64,000 nt of DNA from Streptomyces diacarni (lineage in GTDB: Bacteria > Actinomycetota > Actinomycetes > Streptomycetales > Streptomycetaceae): positions 353,726 to 417,725 of the forward strand of contig NZ_QOIN01000043.1 of assembly GCF_003323715.1 (NCBI RefSeq), in the 5' to 3' direction. The position numbers and the translations under genes were made by a program. The stretch's first letter is position 1, and every line of letters starts with the position of its first letter. Shown in pieces: positions 50,525 to 59,035 of this stretch. The notes beneath the pieces were generated by a model that saw only the letters and a list, made by a program, of their open reading frames with translations, had not been told where the DNA came from and searched no databases.

Positions 50525-51519
50525 CGGTTGCGCCCCTCCACGAGCCGGGTGACCACCATGGTCAGCGCGAAGATCACCGCGGTGAGGGTGATACCCATGG
50601 CCGAGGCGGCGCCGACCTCGCCGGTCTCGAAGGCCCGGCGGTAGACCTCGTAGGCGGGCACCGAGGTGGCGTTGCCCGGACCGCCGCTGGTGGTGATGTA
50701 GATGAGGTCGAAGTTGCGCAGCGCGGCCACCAGGGTCAGCGTCAGGGCGACGGCGACCTCGGCGCGCAGCCCCGGCAGTGTCACCGTGAAGAACTCACGC
50801 ACCGGGCCCGCGCCGTCGATGCGGGCTGCCTCGTACAGCTCGCGGGGGATGCGCTGGGCCCCGGCGAGGAAGAGCACGAGGCACAGCCCGGTCTCCACCC
50901 AGGTGCCGACGGCGCCGACTGCGGGCAGCGCCCAGTTGTCGTCGCCCAGCCACGAGCGGGTCAGCGCGTCCAGGCCCACCGCGCGCAGCGTGTCGTTGAG
51001 CAGTCCGTCGGGGGCCAGGATGGAGCGCCAGGCGACGCCGACGACCACCATGGCCAGCACCTGCGGCAGGAACAGCACGGTGCGGAAGAAGGTCATGCCG
51101 CGGATGCGGAAGCGGGTGAGCGCCGCGGTCAGCACGAGCCCGAGGGCGACCGGCAGCGCGGCGTAGAAGAGCAGCAGGACGGCGGCGTGCGCGAAGGGGG
51201 CGCGCAGTTCGGGGTCGGTGAGCAGGGCACGGTAGTTGTCCCAGCCGGCCCAGGTGGCGCGGGTCAGCCCGTCCCAGTGCAGCAGCGACAGCCATCCGGT
51301 CTGGCCCAGCGGCCACAGCAGGAACACCCCGAAGACGGCCAGTGCGGGCAGGATGTACAGGTAGCCGACGGCTCGGGGCTCGCCGGGGGCCTGACGGCGG
51401 TAGCGGGCCGCGAGCTTGCCGAGCACGGCGGGCCCCTTGCCGGGCGCGGCGGTCCCCTCGCTGCGCACGGCAGCTCCCTCGCTGGGCACGGCTTGTGCGC
51501 GCCGGGTGCCGGCGGTCAT
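50521..51519 (-). CDS. Carbohydrate ABC transporter permease (MalF-like)
   Basis: 332 residues. ATG 51519 is preferred to GTG 51522 because GAGGA is then at a better distance. After an Ala/Arg-rich tail, six membrane segments begin at AVGYLYILPALAVFGVFLLW. LYEAARIDGAGPVREFFTVT is the EAA loop. TSGGPGNATSVPAYEVYRRA is typical of MalF-type sugar permeases. No ATPase gene is nearby; a shared MsiK-type ATPase is likely. Confidence 0.92.
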   Translation of the reverse strand: MTAGTRRAQAVPSEGAAVRSEGTAAPGKGPAVLGKLAARYRRQAPGEPRAVGYLYILPALAVFGVFLLWPLGQTGWLSLLHWDGLTRATWAGWDNYRALLTDPELRAPFAHAAVLLLFYAALPVALGLVLTAALTRFRIRGMTFFRTVLFLPQVLAMVVVGVAWRSILAPDGLLNDTLRAVGLDALTRSWLGDDNWALPAVGAVGTWVETGLCLVLFLAGAQRIPRELYEAARIDGAGPVREFFTVTLPGLRAEVAVALTLTLVAALRNFDLIYITTSGGPGNATSVPAYEVYRRAFETGEVGAASAMGITLTAVIFALTMVVTRLVEGRNR

Positions 51520-52934
51520 CACCTGTCCTCACCGTCGGCGCGCTGCTCGGCGCGGAAGTCGGCGTAGCTCTTCTGCATGCGCGAGGCGAGTTCGTCCGGG
51601 CCGACGTCGCCGGCGAGGACGCCCTGGAGGTCGGCGGAGAGGGTGTCGTAGAAGGTGGGGGTGGTGTAGTCGAGGTAGGGGACGAGCCCGTCGGCGTCGT
51701 TGAGTTCCCGCCATCCCGCGACCATCCGCCCGACGGCGCTGTCCGGGTCGAGCTTGTCCGCGGCCGCGCCCGGCACCACGGGCAGTACGCCTTCCTGGGT
51801 CAGCACGTTGGAGGCGTGGGAGCTGGTGAGGAAGTCCAGGTAGGCGGCGGCGACCTCGGGGTGGTCCGACTTGGAGGTGACCGACCAGGGCAGGCCCTCG
51901 CCGCCGGTGGTGACCGGCTGTGCGCCGGAGTCCGGGGGCGGCGGCATGAAGCCGAGGTCGTCGCCCATCGTCTTGCGCAGGTCGGCCAGCTGCCAGGTGC
52001 CGGTGACCAGGAAGGCGCCCTTGCCGTCGGCGAACTGCTTGGCCGCGTCGTCGTAGCCCTTCCCGTTGGCGCCCCCCGGCACGTAGCCCTTCTCCGACCA
52101 GTCGGCCAGCGTGCGGGCGGCCTCGCGGGTGGCGTCCGTCTCGAAGCCCTCGCCCCGCCCGAACACCGTCTCGCGCACCGGCCCGGCGCTGCCCGCGGCC
52201 TGCGCCTGGAGGAGGCCGAAGGTGTGGATCGCCGGGTACTTGTCGAGGTTGCCGAACTGGACGGGGAGCTGTCCGGCCTTCTTCACGCGGGGCAGCGCCT
52301 CGGTGAACTCGCGCCAGGTGCGGGGCGGTTCCACACCGGCCTTCCGCAGCACCTTCTTGTCGTAGTAGACGCCGATGTACTCGCCTTCCTGCGAGACGCC
52401 GTACAGCCGTCCTGTGCCGAACCGCTTCCCGTCGGCGGAGACGCGGTTGAGGTTGAGCAGCGTCTGCGGGAAGCGGGTGTTCCAGCCGTAGAGACCGGCG
52501 TAGTTGTCCAGCGGGGCGAGCATTCCGGCGTGCGCGAAGGCCACCATGTCGGAGTAGCCCTGGTTGGCCTGGACGACGTCGGGCGGGTCGTCGCCGCTGA
52601 GGGCGAGCTTCAGGGTCTTCTTCAGGTCGTTGAAGCTGCGCGCGACGCGCTTGATCGTGACGTTCGGGTACTTCTTCTCGAACTCCTCGTTGAGCCGCTC
52701 GATCGCGGCGTTCTGGCCACCGCGCACCTGCTGGTCCCACACCGTGAGGGTGACCTCGCCCGCCTTCGCCGGGTCGGGCACGGCGCTCGCGGCACCACCG
52801 CCCGTACCGGCCGCGCCTGAACCATCGGTGCCCGGGACGCAGGCGGCCGCCGGCAGCAGCGCGCACAGGACGCCGAGGGCGGCGAGGGTGCGGCGGTACC
52901 GGCCGCCCGTGCGTGGGCTTCGCCCGTCGTTCAT
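51519..52934 (-). CDS. Sugar-binding lipoprotein of ABC importer
   Basis: 471 residues. The signal peptide ends in the lipobox LLPAAAC (Cys32). The mature part is a type 1 sugar-binding fold: TLTVWDQQVRGGQNAAIERL, FEKKYPNVTIKRV, PDVVQANQGYSDM, and GTWQLADLRKTMGDDLGFMP with the aromatic residues common in sugar-binding sites. It feeds the two permeases that follow. Together with the GH4 glycosidase it may bind a disaccharide or glycoside. Confidence 0.92.
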   Translation of the reverse strand: MNDGRSPRTGGRYRRTLAALGVLCALLPAAACVPGTDGSGAAGTGGGAASAVPDPAKAGEVTLTVWDQQVRGGQNAAIERLNEEFEKKYPNVTIKRVARSFNDLKKTLKLALSGDDPPDVVQANQGYSDMVAFAHAGMLAPLDNYAGLYGWNTRFPQTLLNLNRVSADGKRFGTGRLYGVSQEGEYIGVYYDKKVLRKAGVEPPRTWREFTEALPRVKKAGQLPVQFGNLDKYPAIHTFGLLQAQAAGSAGPVRETVFGRGEGFETDATREAARTLADWSEKGYVPGGANGKGYDDAAKQFADGKGAFLVTGTWQLADLRKTMGDDLGFMPPPPDSGAQPVTTGGEGLPWSVTSKSDHPEVAAAYLDFLTSSHASNVLTQEGVLPVVPGAAADKLDPDSAVGRMVAGWRELNDADGLVPYLDYTTPTFYDTLSADLQGVLAGDVGPDELASRMQKSYADFRAEQRADGEDR

Positions 52935-52962
52935 CGTTCCTCGTCTCCTTGGCCGGGCCCGC

Positions 52963-54069
52963 TCACGAGCGGAAGCCGATGGTGGGCGTGGCGCGCAGCA
53001 GCGGCCAGTCGCCGCGGCCGCCGGGCAGCAGCTCGTCCAGGAAGCCGTAGCGCCGCATCACCTCGGGGCTCTGCCCGCCGATCCGCCGCGCGTACTGCCA
53101 CCAGGCGGCCACCTCGCTCCAGCCGGGTGCCGAGAGCGAGCCGCCGAAGTGCTGCACGGACAGCGCGGCGGTCAGGTTGGCGAAGGCCAGCCGGTCGGCG
53201 AGCGGCCATCCTGCCAGTGTGCCGGTGGTGAATCCGGCCATGAAGACGTCGCCCGCGCCGGTGGGGTCGAGCGCGTCGACGGCGAGCGCGGGCACGTCGG
53301 CGTGCTCGCCGCTGTTGCCGTCGATGGCGACGGCGCCGCCCGCCCCCTTCGTGACCACCGCCACGGGCACCAGTTCGGCCAGCGCCCGCACGGCCTCCTC
53401 GGGGGTGTCGGTGCGGGTGTAGTGCAGGGCCTCGGTGGCGTTGGGCAGGAACGCGTGGCACAGGGAGAGGTCGGCCAGGGTGTCCGGGTCCCAGGCGCCG
53501 GTCTCGTCCCAGCCGGTGTCCGCGAAGATCAGGCTGCCCTCGTTGTGCGCCTGGCGCACCCAGTCCCCCACCCGGCCCGGCTCCAGGGAGGTGACGCAGG
53601 CGCGGGACGGCGGCCGGGAGGCGACGCTGACGCACGGCCTGGGCGCCTCGTGTCCGTGGCTGACCATGGTGCGCTCGCCGTCGTAGGCCATCGAGACGGT
53701 GACCGGCGAGTGCCAGCCAGGCGCCCGGTGCGAGGGCGTCAGGTCGATGCCCTCGATGCCGCACAGGGCGTCCCAGCAGTAGTCGCCGTACATGTCGTCG
53801 CCGAACGCGGCGGCGAGCGCCGTGCGCAGGCCGAGCCGGCGCAGCGCCGTCGCCATGTTGGCCACCCCGCCGGGGCTGGAGCCCATGCCGCGCGACCAGG
53901 TCTCGGTGCCGCGTTGGGGGGCGTGGCCGAGGCCGGTGAAGACGATGTCGAGGAAGACGGTGCCGGTCAGGAACACGTCGGTCTCCGGGCCACCGTCCGA
54001 GCGCAGGGCGGCCAGCGGGTCCAACGAGCTCCCGGTCGGTGCGGGTTGGGCGCTCCCAGTGGTGCTCAT
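52963..54069 (-). CDS. PfkB-family carbohydrate kinase
   Basis: 368 residues. GGVANMATALRRLGL at about residue 67 is the N-terminal PfkB signature and ALDPTGAGDVFMAGF near 266 the C-terminal one with the catalytic Asp and anion hole. VAVVTKGAGGAVAI is the usual ATP-site strand. A 100-residue C-terminal part is longer than usual. It phosphorylates a sugar or nucleoside. It lies just upstream of the ABC importer genes on the same strand and probably acts on the imported sugar or a product of GH4. Confidence 0.9.
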   Translation of the reverse strand: MSTTGSAQPAPTGSSLDPLAALRSDGGPETDVFLTGTVFLDIVFTGLGHAPQRGTETWSRGMGSSPGGVANMATALRRLGLRTALAAAFGDDMYGDYCWDALCGIEGIDLTPSHRAPGWHSPVTVSMAYDGERTMVSHGHEAPRPCVSVASRPPSRACVTSLEPGRVGDWVRQAHNEGSLIFADTGWDETGAWDPDTLADLSLCHAFLPNATEALHYTRTDTPEEAVRALAELVPVAVVTKGAGGAVAIDGNSGEHADVPALAVDALDPTGAGDVFMAGFTTGTLAGWPLADRLAFANLTAALSVQHFGGSLSAPGWSEVAAWWQYARRIGGQSPEVMRRYGFLDELLPGGRGDWPLLRATPTIGFRS

Positions 54070-54123
54070 GGCCGCTCTCCCCTCTCAGCTATGGCCAGAA
54101 GATGACTTCTCGGTGACTGGTTT

Positions 54124-54169
54124 GAGCGATACCTTGCACCGCCCCCCTGCCGAATGCAATACCTCGCTC
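54124..54169. promoter_or_regulatory. Candidate DeoR operators
   Basis: ATACCTTGC (54129-54137) and ATACCTCGC (54159-54167) are direct repeats exactly 30 bases, about three helix turns, apart. The outer parts GAGCGA and TCGCTC, and TTGCA and TGCAA, also make an inverted repeat (54124-54138 against 54155-54169). It lies between the divergent kinase and DeoR genes. Confidence 0.65.
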
Positions 54170-54197
54170 ACAGTCGCGCACAGACGCTCAGCCGCGC

Positions 54198-54203
54198 TAG
54201 GGT
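54198..54203 (+). promoter_or_regulatory. Possible -10 box of leaderless DeoR transcript
   Basis: TAGGGT ends seven bases before the ATG of the DeoR gene, which has no good ribosome binding site. This fits a transcript starting at the A of the ATG. Confidence 0.5.
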
Positions 54204-54210
54204 CCTGGTC

Positions 54211-54963
54211 ATGTTGCGCGAAAGTCGGCACGAGGAGTTGCTGCGCATCCTCCGCGAGGAGGGCGTGCTGCCCGTCGTCGAGATCGCGCGCCGGCTCCGG
54301 GTCAGCGAGGCCACCGCGCGGCGCGACGTGTCCGACCTGTCAGGGGCGGGACGGCTGCGGCGGGTCTACGGCGGCGCCCTCGCCCGCGAGCCCGCCGAAC
54401 GCCCCTTCGCCGAGGAGGAGGTGGACGACCTCCCCGCCAAGGACGCGGTCGCCGCGGGCGCCGCCGCGCTGGTCGAGGACGGCGAGACGGTGCTGCTCGA
54501 CATCGGCACCACCACCCTGCGACTGGCGCGGCTGCTGCACGGCAGGAAGATCACCCTGGTCACTTCCAGCCTCGCCGTCTACGAGGAGTTGCGCTCCGAC
54601 GAGACGGTGACGCTGGTCCTGCTGGGCGGCGAGGTGCGGCGCAACTACCGGTCCCTGGTCGGCAACCTCACCCGGGCCGCGCTGCGCGAGATCTACGCCG
54701 ACCGCGTCTTCCTCGGCACCAGCGGCGTCCTGCCCGACGGCCGCGTCCTGGACACCACCCAGGTCGAGGTCCCCGTCAAGCAGGCCCTGCTGGGCGCCGC
54801 CCGCCAGGCGGTGCTGCTGGCCACCGCGCGCAAGTTCCCCGGCACCGGCAGCGCACGCGTCTGCCAGGCCACCGACATCGACATGCTGATCACCGGCCAG
54901 GCGTCCGACCCGGCCACCCTCGCCGCGTTCCGCGAGGCCGATGTGGAGGTAGTACAGGTATGA
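54211..54963 (+). CDS. DeoR-family regulator of the sugar cluster
   Basis: 250 residues from ATG 54211. The N-terminal helix-turn-helix reads RHEELLRILREEGVLPVVEI then LRVSEATARRDVSDLSGAGR; the C-terminal DeoRC sensor domain holds LLDIGTTTLRLARLL, VLLGGEVRRNYRSLVG and FLGTSGVLPDGRVLD, the sugar-phosphate site. Upstream in-frame ATG 54154 would overlap the operator repeats. It overlaps the GH4 gene (ATGA) and is divergent from kinase and importer, so it likely controls all of them with a phosphosugar as signal. Confidence 0.9.
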   Translation: MLRESRHEELLRILREEGVLPVVEIARRLRVSEATARRDVSDLSGAGRLRRVYGGALAREPAERPFAEEEVDDLPAKDAVAAGAAALVEDGETVLLDIGTTTLRLARLLHGRKITLVTSSLAVYEELRSDETVTLVLLGGEVRRNYRSLVGNLTRAALREIYADRVFLGTSGVLPDGRVLDTTQVEVPVKQALLGAARQAVLLATARKFPGTGSARVCQATDIDMLITGQASDPATLAAFREADVEVVQV

Positions 54964-56318
54964 CGGGTACGACAGGCACGCCCGGTACGAGGCTCACCGT
55001 GCTCGGCGGCGGCGGATTCCGCGTCCCACTGGTCCACCGCGCGCTCCTGGACGACGCGCACCACCCCGACCAGGCGGGCCGCTGCACCGAACTCGTCCTC
55101 CACGACACCGACCCCGAACGGCTGGCGGCCATCGGCGCCGTCCTGGCCGAACAGGCCGCCCAACACGACGGCCCGGCCCCGAGGATCCGCACCACCACCG
55201 ACCTGGACGAGGCGCTGAGCGGCGCCGACTTCGTCTTCAGCGCCATCCGCGTCGGCGGCCTCGCCGGACGGGTCGGCGACGAGCGTCTCCCCCTCGCCGA
55301 GGGACTGCTCGGGCAGGAGACCGTCGGCGCGGGCGGGGTGCTCTACGGGCTACGCACCGTGCCCGTGGCCACCCGGATCGCCGAGCGGGTCGCCGCCGTC
55401 GCCCCGCACGCCTGGGTCATCAACTTCACCAACCCCGCCGGCATGGTCACCGAGGCCATGAGCCGGGTGCTGGGCGAGCGTGTCATCGGCATCTGCGACT
55501 CGCCCGTCGGCCTGTGCCGCCGCGCCGCGCGCGCCGTGGGAGCGGACCCCGACCGCGCCGACTACGACTACGTGGGCCTCAACCACCTCGGCTGGCTGCG
55601 CCGCGTCGTCGTCGACGGCACCGACCGGCTGCCCGCACTGCTCGCGGACACCGACGCGCTGGAGTCCTTCGAGGAAGGCAAGCTCTTCGGCGCTGAATGG
55701 CTGCGCGCGCTCGGCTCCCTGCCCAACGAGTACCTGCACTACTACTACCACCACAGGGAGGCGCTCGCGGCGATCCAGGAAGCGGACACCACCCGGGGGG
55801 AGTTCCTGGCGCAGCAGCAGGACGGCTTCTACGCGCGAATCTCCGGCAGCGCGCCCGAAGGGGCGTTCGCCGTGTGGGAGGCCACCCGGCGCGAGCGGGA
55901 GGAGACCTACATGGCCGAGAGCCGGCAGGCCTCCGGCGGCTGGGAACGCGACAGCTGCGACCTGGACGGCGGCGGCTACGACCGCGTCGCCCTCGCCCTG
56001 ATGCGCGCCATCGCCCGCAACGAACGCACCCGCCTCATCCTCAACGTCCGCAACCGCGGCGCCGTACCCGGGATCGACGGCGACGCGGTCGTGGAGATCC
56101 CCTGCGTCGTCGACGCGGGCGGCGCCCGCCCCCTGGCCACCGGACCCGTCGCCCCCGACCAGCTGGGGTTGATGCTCCAGCTCAAGGCGGTCGAGCGCGC
56201 CGCGATCGAGGCGGCCTCCGACGGCTCCAGGCCGGCCGCGCTGCGCGCGCTGGCCCTCCACCCGCTGGTGGACTCGGTGCACGCCGCCGACCGCGTCCTG
56301 CGGGCGGCAGGCCACTGA
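54960..56318 (+). CDS. GH4-family glycosidase (6-phospho-beta-glucosidase-like)
   Basis: 452 residues. LTVLGGGGFRVPLVHRALLD binds NAD; FTNPAGMVTEAMSRVLGERV and GICDSPVGLCRRAA hold the Asn and Cys of the metal site; YVGLNHLGWLRRV has the second metal His. GH4 enzymes split glycosides by a redox-elimination route needing NAD and Mn. The best-known relatives use 6-phospho-glycosides from PTS systems, but here uptake is by ABC importer, so either the substrate is unphosphorylated or the PfkB kinase phosphorylates first. Translationally coupled to DeoR. Confidence 0.9.
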   Translation: MTGTTGTPGTRLTVLGGGGFRVPLVHRALLDDAHHPDQAGRCTELVLHDTDPERLAAIGAVLAEQAAQHDGPAPRIRTTTDLDEALSGADFVFSAIRVGGLAGRVGDERLPLAEGLLGQETVGAGGVLYGLRTVPVATRIAERVAAVAPHAWVINFTNPAGMVTEAMSRVLGERVIGICDSPVGLCRRAARAVGADPDRADYDYVGLNHLGWLRRVVVDGTDRLPALLADTDALESFEEGKLFGAEWLRALGSLPNEYLHYYYHHREALAAIQEADTTRGEFLAQQQDGFYARISGSAPEGAFAVWEATRREREETYMAESRQASGGWERDSCDLDGGGYDRVALALMRAIARNERTRLILNVRNRGAVPGIDGDAVVEIPCVVDAGGARPLATGPVAPDQLGLMLQLKAVERAAIEAASDGSRPAALRALALHPLVDSVHAADRVLRAAGH

Positions 56319-56357
56319 GAACCCACCGCGCCGCCCGCCGCGCGCGGGTGGCGCGGC

Positions 56358-56921
56358 TCACTTGGCGGAGAGAGACGCCCCCTTCTGGCCGAGACTCTGC
56401 CTGGCGTTCTTCAGAGCTTTCTTCGTCGGTAGGGAGTTCTTCGTCGGCAGGGAGCTCTTCCGCGAACCGACGGGGCAGGGGCGGCGGTGCCGGGCGCGGG
56501 CACGCAGCGCGTGGATCCGCGCCTGGTGCCCCGCGTCGCTGATCACGGCCGCCAGGCCGCCCAGCACGGCACCGTTCTTGGCGAGCTGCGTGCGCTGAGC
56601 GGCGCGCTGCCCGGCGTCCTCGTGCTCCCAAAAGGGGTGCCCGGCCAGGGTCGTGGGCACCAGGGAAGCGGCCAACGCGAGCGAGGCCAGCCGCGGGAGA
56701 CGTCCGACGGTCAGCAGCGCGCCGGCCGCCACCTGCACGGCCGCGTTCACCCGGACGAGCAGCACGTCGTCGTCCGGCAGCCCCGGCGCCTTCTCGCGCA
56801 GCTTCGCCAGGAAGGGTCCGGCCATCTCGGCGCGGGGCTCGGGCTCGCTGAGCGATTCGACCCCGGAGCTCACGAAGAACGTGCCGAGGAGCGGGCGGGC
56901 GACGAGCTGGAGAGGTGTCAT
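56358..56921 (-). CDS. DoxX-family membrane protein
   Basis: 187 residues from ATG 56921 with AAAGGA upstream. MTPLQLVARPLLGTFFVSSG, then VRVNAAVQVAAGALLTVGRL and LASLALAASLVPTTLAGHPF match the four-helix DoxX family of redox-linked membrane proteins. The C-terminal 40 residues are Lys/Arg/Ser-rich and include a duplicated SLPTKN/K encoded by two 18-base copies (56420-56455). It stands alone. Function of most members is unclear. Confidence 0.85.
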   Translation of the reverse strand: MTPLQLVARPLLGTFFVSSGVESLSEPEPRAEMAGPFLAKLREKAPGLPDDDVLLVRVNAAVQVAAGALLTVGRLPRLASLALAASLVPTTLAGHPFWEHEDAGQRAAQRTQLAKNGAVLGGLAAVISDAGHQARIHALRARARHRRPCPVGSRKSSLPTKNSLPTKKALKNARQSLGQKGASLSAK

Positions 56922-56948
56922 GCGGCGTCCTTTGGTCGCGCGGGGCAT

Positions 56949-57277
56949 CGCGGGTGGTCCCGGAACGGGCGGGCTCGGGGCATGTGGCCCCGGGACGTGG
57001 TGGTCTCCGGACGTGGCGGGCAGGGTCTGACCGGCCGGGGCGGAGCCCCGGCCTCCACCGCCATGTCACGCGCACCCGCGAAGCGCCGCAACCGCGGGCC
57101 CGCCGTACGGCGCAACGCCCCGCGTCCGGTCTCGCGCCGTACGGCGCGAGGCTCCCGTGCCCGCCGGACGGCCCTCCCGCGCGGTGCGCCTCACCCGACC
57201 GGACCTGGCGACGGTGCGCGCTCCCGTACCTCGGTGGAGCGTGGAGCCGACGGGGACACCGAGCGAAAGGCCGGCCG
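56949..57277. other. Intergenic region between DoxX and SDR genes
   Basis: About 330 bases with no supportable gene. It contains two GCCGTACGGCGC-like elements (about 57102 and 57138) that are near-palindromes. Confidence 0.5.
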
Positions 57278-58030
57278 ATGGACCGCGCATTCGAGGGCCA
57301 GGCGGCCCTGGTGACCGGCGCCGCCTCGGGTATCGGTCTGGCCGTCGCCCGCCGGCTCGGACAGGCCGGCGCCTCGGTCGTCGTCGCCGACTACGACGAG
57401 GACGCCGCCCAGGTCGCGGCCGGCGAGCTGGAGACGACGGGCACCCGGGCCGAGCCCTTCGTCGTGGACGTCACAGAACCCGGCTCCGTCCGCGACGCCG
57501 TGCGGTTCACCACCGAGACCTTCGGCTCCCTCGACCTGGCCGTCAACAACGCCGGAGTGGGCGGACCCTCGATGCCGACCGGCGAGTACGAGATCACCGC
57601 CTGGGACCGGGTCATCGCCACCAACCTCAGCGGCGTCTTCTACGGGCTGCGGCACCAGCTGCCGGTCATGGCGGCGGCGGGCCGTGGCGCCATCGTCAAC
57701 ATGGCCTCGATCCTGGGCACCAACGGATTCGCCGGCAGCCCCGCCTACGTGGCCGCCAAGCACGGGGTCGTCGGCCTCACCAAGACCGCCGCCCTCGAAT
57801 ACGCCGACAAGGGCGTGCGGATCAACGCGCTCGGCCCCGGCTTCATCGACACCCCGCTGCTGCGTGAGACCGACAACCCGATGCGCGAACGCCTCATCTC
57901 CCTCCATCCGCAGGGCCGCCTGGGCACAGCCGAGGAAGTGGCCGAGGTGACCGCCTTCCTCCTCTCGGACCACGCCTCCTTCATCCAGGGCAGCTACCAC
58001 CTGGTCGACGGCGGCTACGCCGCCCAGTAG
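57278..58030 (+). CDS. SDR-family oxidoreductase (classical)
   Basis: 250 residues; AAAGG stands eight bases before ATG 57278. TGAASGIG (NAD site), NNAGVGG, NMASILGTNGFAGSPAYVAAKHG (Ser, Tyr, Lys) and the end QGSYHLVDGGYAAQ make a complete classical SDR of standard length. Substrate unknown. It is convergent with the aldolase/lyase gene. Confidence 0.92.
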   Translation: MDRAFEGQAALVTGAASGIGLAVARRLGQAGASVVVADYDEDAAQVAAGELETTGTRAEPFVVDVTEPGSVRDAVRFTTETFGSLDLAVNNAGVGGPSMPTGEYEITAWDRVIATNLSGVFYGLRHQLPVMAAAGRGAIVNMASILGTNGFAGSPAYVAAKHGVVGLTKTAALEYADKGVRINALGPGFIDTPLLRETDNPMRERLISLHPQGRLGTAEEVAEVTAFLLSDHASFIQGSYHLVDGGYAAQ

Positions 58031-58060
58031 GCCCCCGTCCTGGCCGCGCGGCCGCCGGTC

Positions 58061-59035
58061 TCACACGGGCCCCAGCCCCGCCTGGGCGAGCAGGCGGGCG
58101 ACCTCGGCCCGCTCGGGGTCGGTCAACGGGCGCAGCGGCGCGGGGGTGCGCGCCGTGGTGAGCAGACCGCGCTGCATCAGCGCCTCCTTGAAGGCGCCGA
58201 GGGCGGAGGAGTAAGCGCCGATCCTGGCGGGGTCGCCCACCCGGGTGAGCGCGAACAGGCGGCGCAGGCGGTCCTGGTGGGCGGTGGCCTCCCGCCCGTC
58301 GCCACGGCGGGCGGCCTCGTACAGGGCGACGTAGCCGTGCGGGTCGACGTTGCCGAGCCCGGGGACGACGCCGTCGGCGCCCAGGGCGAGCGCGGCATCG
58401 GCCATCGTCTCGGAGCCGGTGAGGACGGTGAAGCCGCGGGCGCGGGCACCGGAGGCCTCCGTGAGGTGGAGGAGGGTGCGCAGCTCGTCGAGATCACCGC
58501 TGCTGTCCTTGAGCCCGGCGAGCACGCCGTCCGCGGCCAGGTGGGCCGTCACGTCGACGGGCAGCTTGCGCTGGACGTTGCCGGGGATGTCGTAGGCCCA
58601 CAGCGGCAGGTCGACCGCGGCGCGGACGGCACGGAAGTGGTCGGCCATCTCGTCCGGGTGGGTGGGCGTGTAGAAGGGGACGGTGGCCACCACGGCGTCG
58701 GCGCCCGCTTCCCGCGCGGCGCGGGCCTGCGCGACGACGCGGTTGGTGGTCATCTCGACGGCGCCGGCGAGCACGGGCACGGAGCCGCCCGCGACCCCGC
58801 GCACGACGCGCAGCGCCGCGAGCCTGAACGCGTCCGTGTGGTATGCGAGTTCGCCGGTCGAGCCGTTGACGAACAGTCCACAGACCCCGGCCTCCAGCAG
58901 ATGGCCGCACAGCCTCTCCAGCGAGGCGACGTCCAGTTCGCGGTCCTCGGTCAGCGGCATGCACAGGGGCGGAACGACGCCACCGGCCGGGGCGCGCCCC
59001 GCGGAGGTGGTGGGGGCTGCGGGTCGGTCGCTCAT
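58061..59035 (-). CDS. DapA/NanA-superfamily pyruvate aldolase (sialate lyase candidate)
   Basis: 324 residues. LFVNGSTGELAYHTD is the pyruvate-carboxylate motif (G-S-T-G-E), VPFYTPTHPDE has the Tyr that activates the Schiff base, and LAGLKDSSGDL the Lys (about 174). ATG 59035 overlaps the stop of the NanT-like gene by one base. The NanT partner suggests N-acetylneuraminate lyase, but other DapA relatives (ketosugar acid aldolases) cannot be excluded because NanE and NanK are not nearby. Confidence 0.85.
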   Translation of the reverse strand: MSDRPAAPTTSAGRAPAGGVVPPLCMPLTEDRELDVASLERLCGHLLEAGVCGLFVNGSTGELAYHTDAFRLAALRVVRGVAGGSVPVLAGAVEMTTNRVVAQARAAREAGADAVVATVPFYTPTHPDEMADHFRAVRAAVDLPLWAYDIPGNVQRKLPVDVTAHLAADGVLAGLKDSSGDLDELRTLLHLTEASGARARGFTVLTGSETMADAALALGADGVVPGLGNVDPHGYVALYEAARRGDGREATAHQDRLRRLFALTRVGDPARIGAYSSALGAFKEALMQRGLLTTARTPAPLRPLTDPERAEVARLLAQAGLGPV

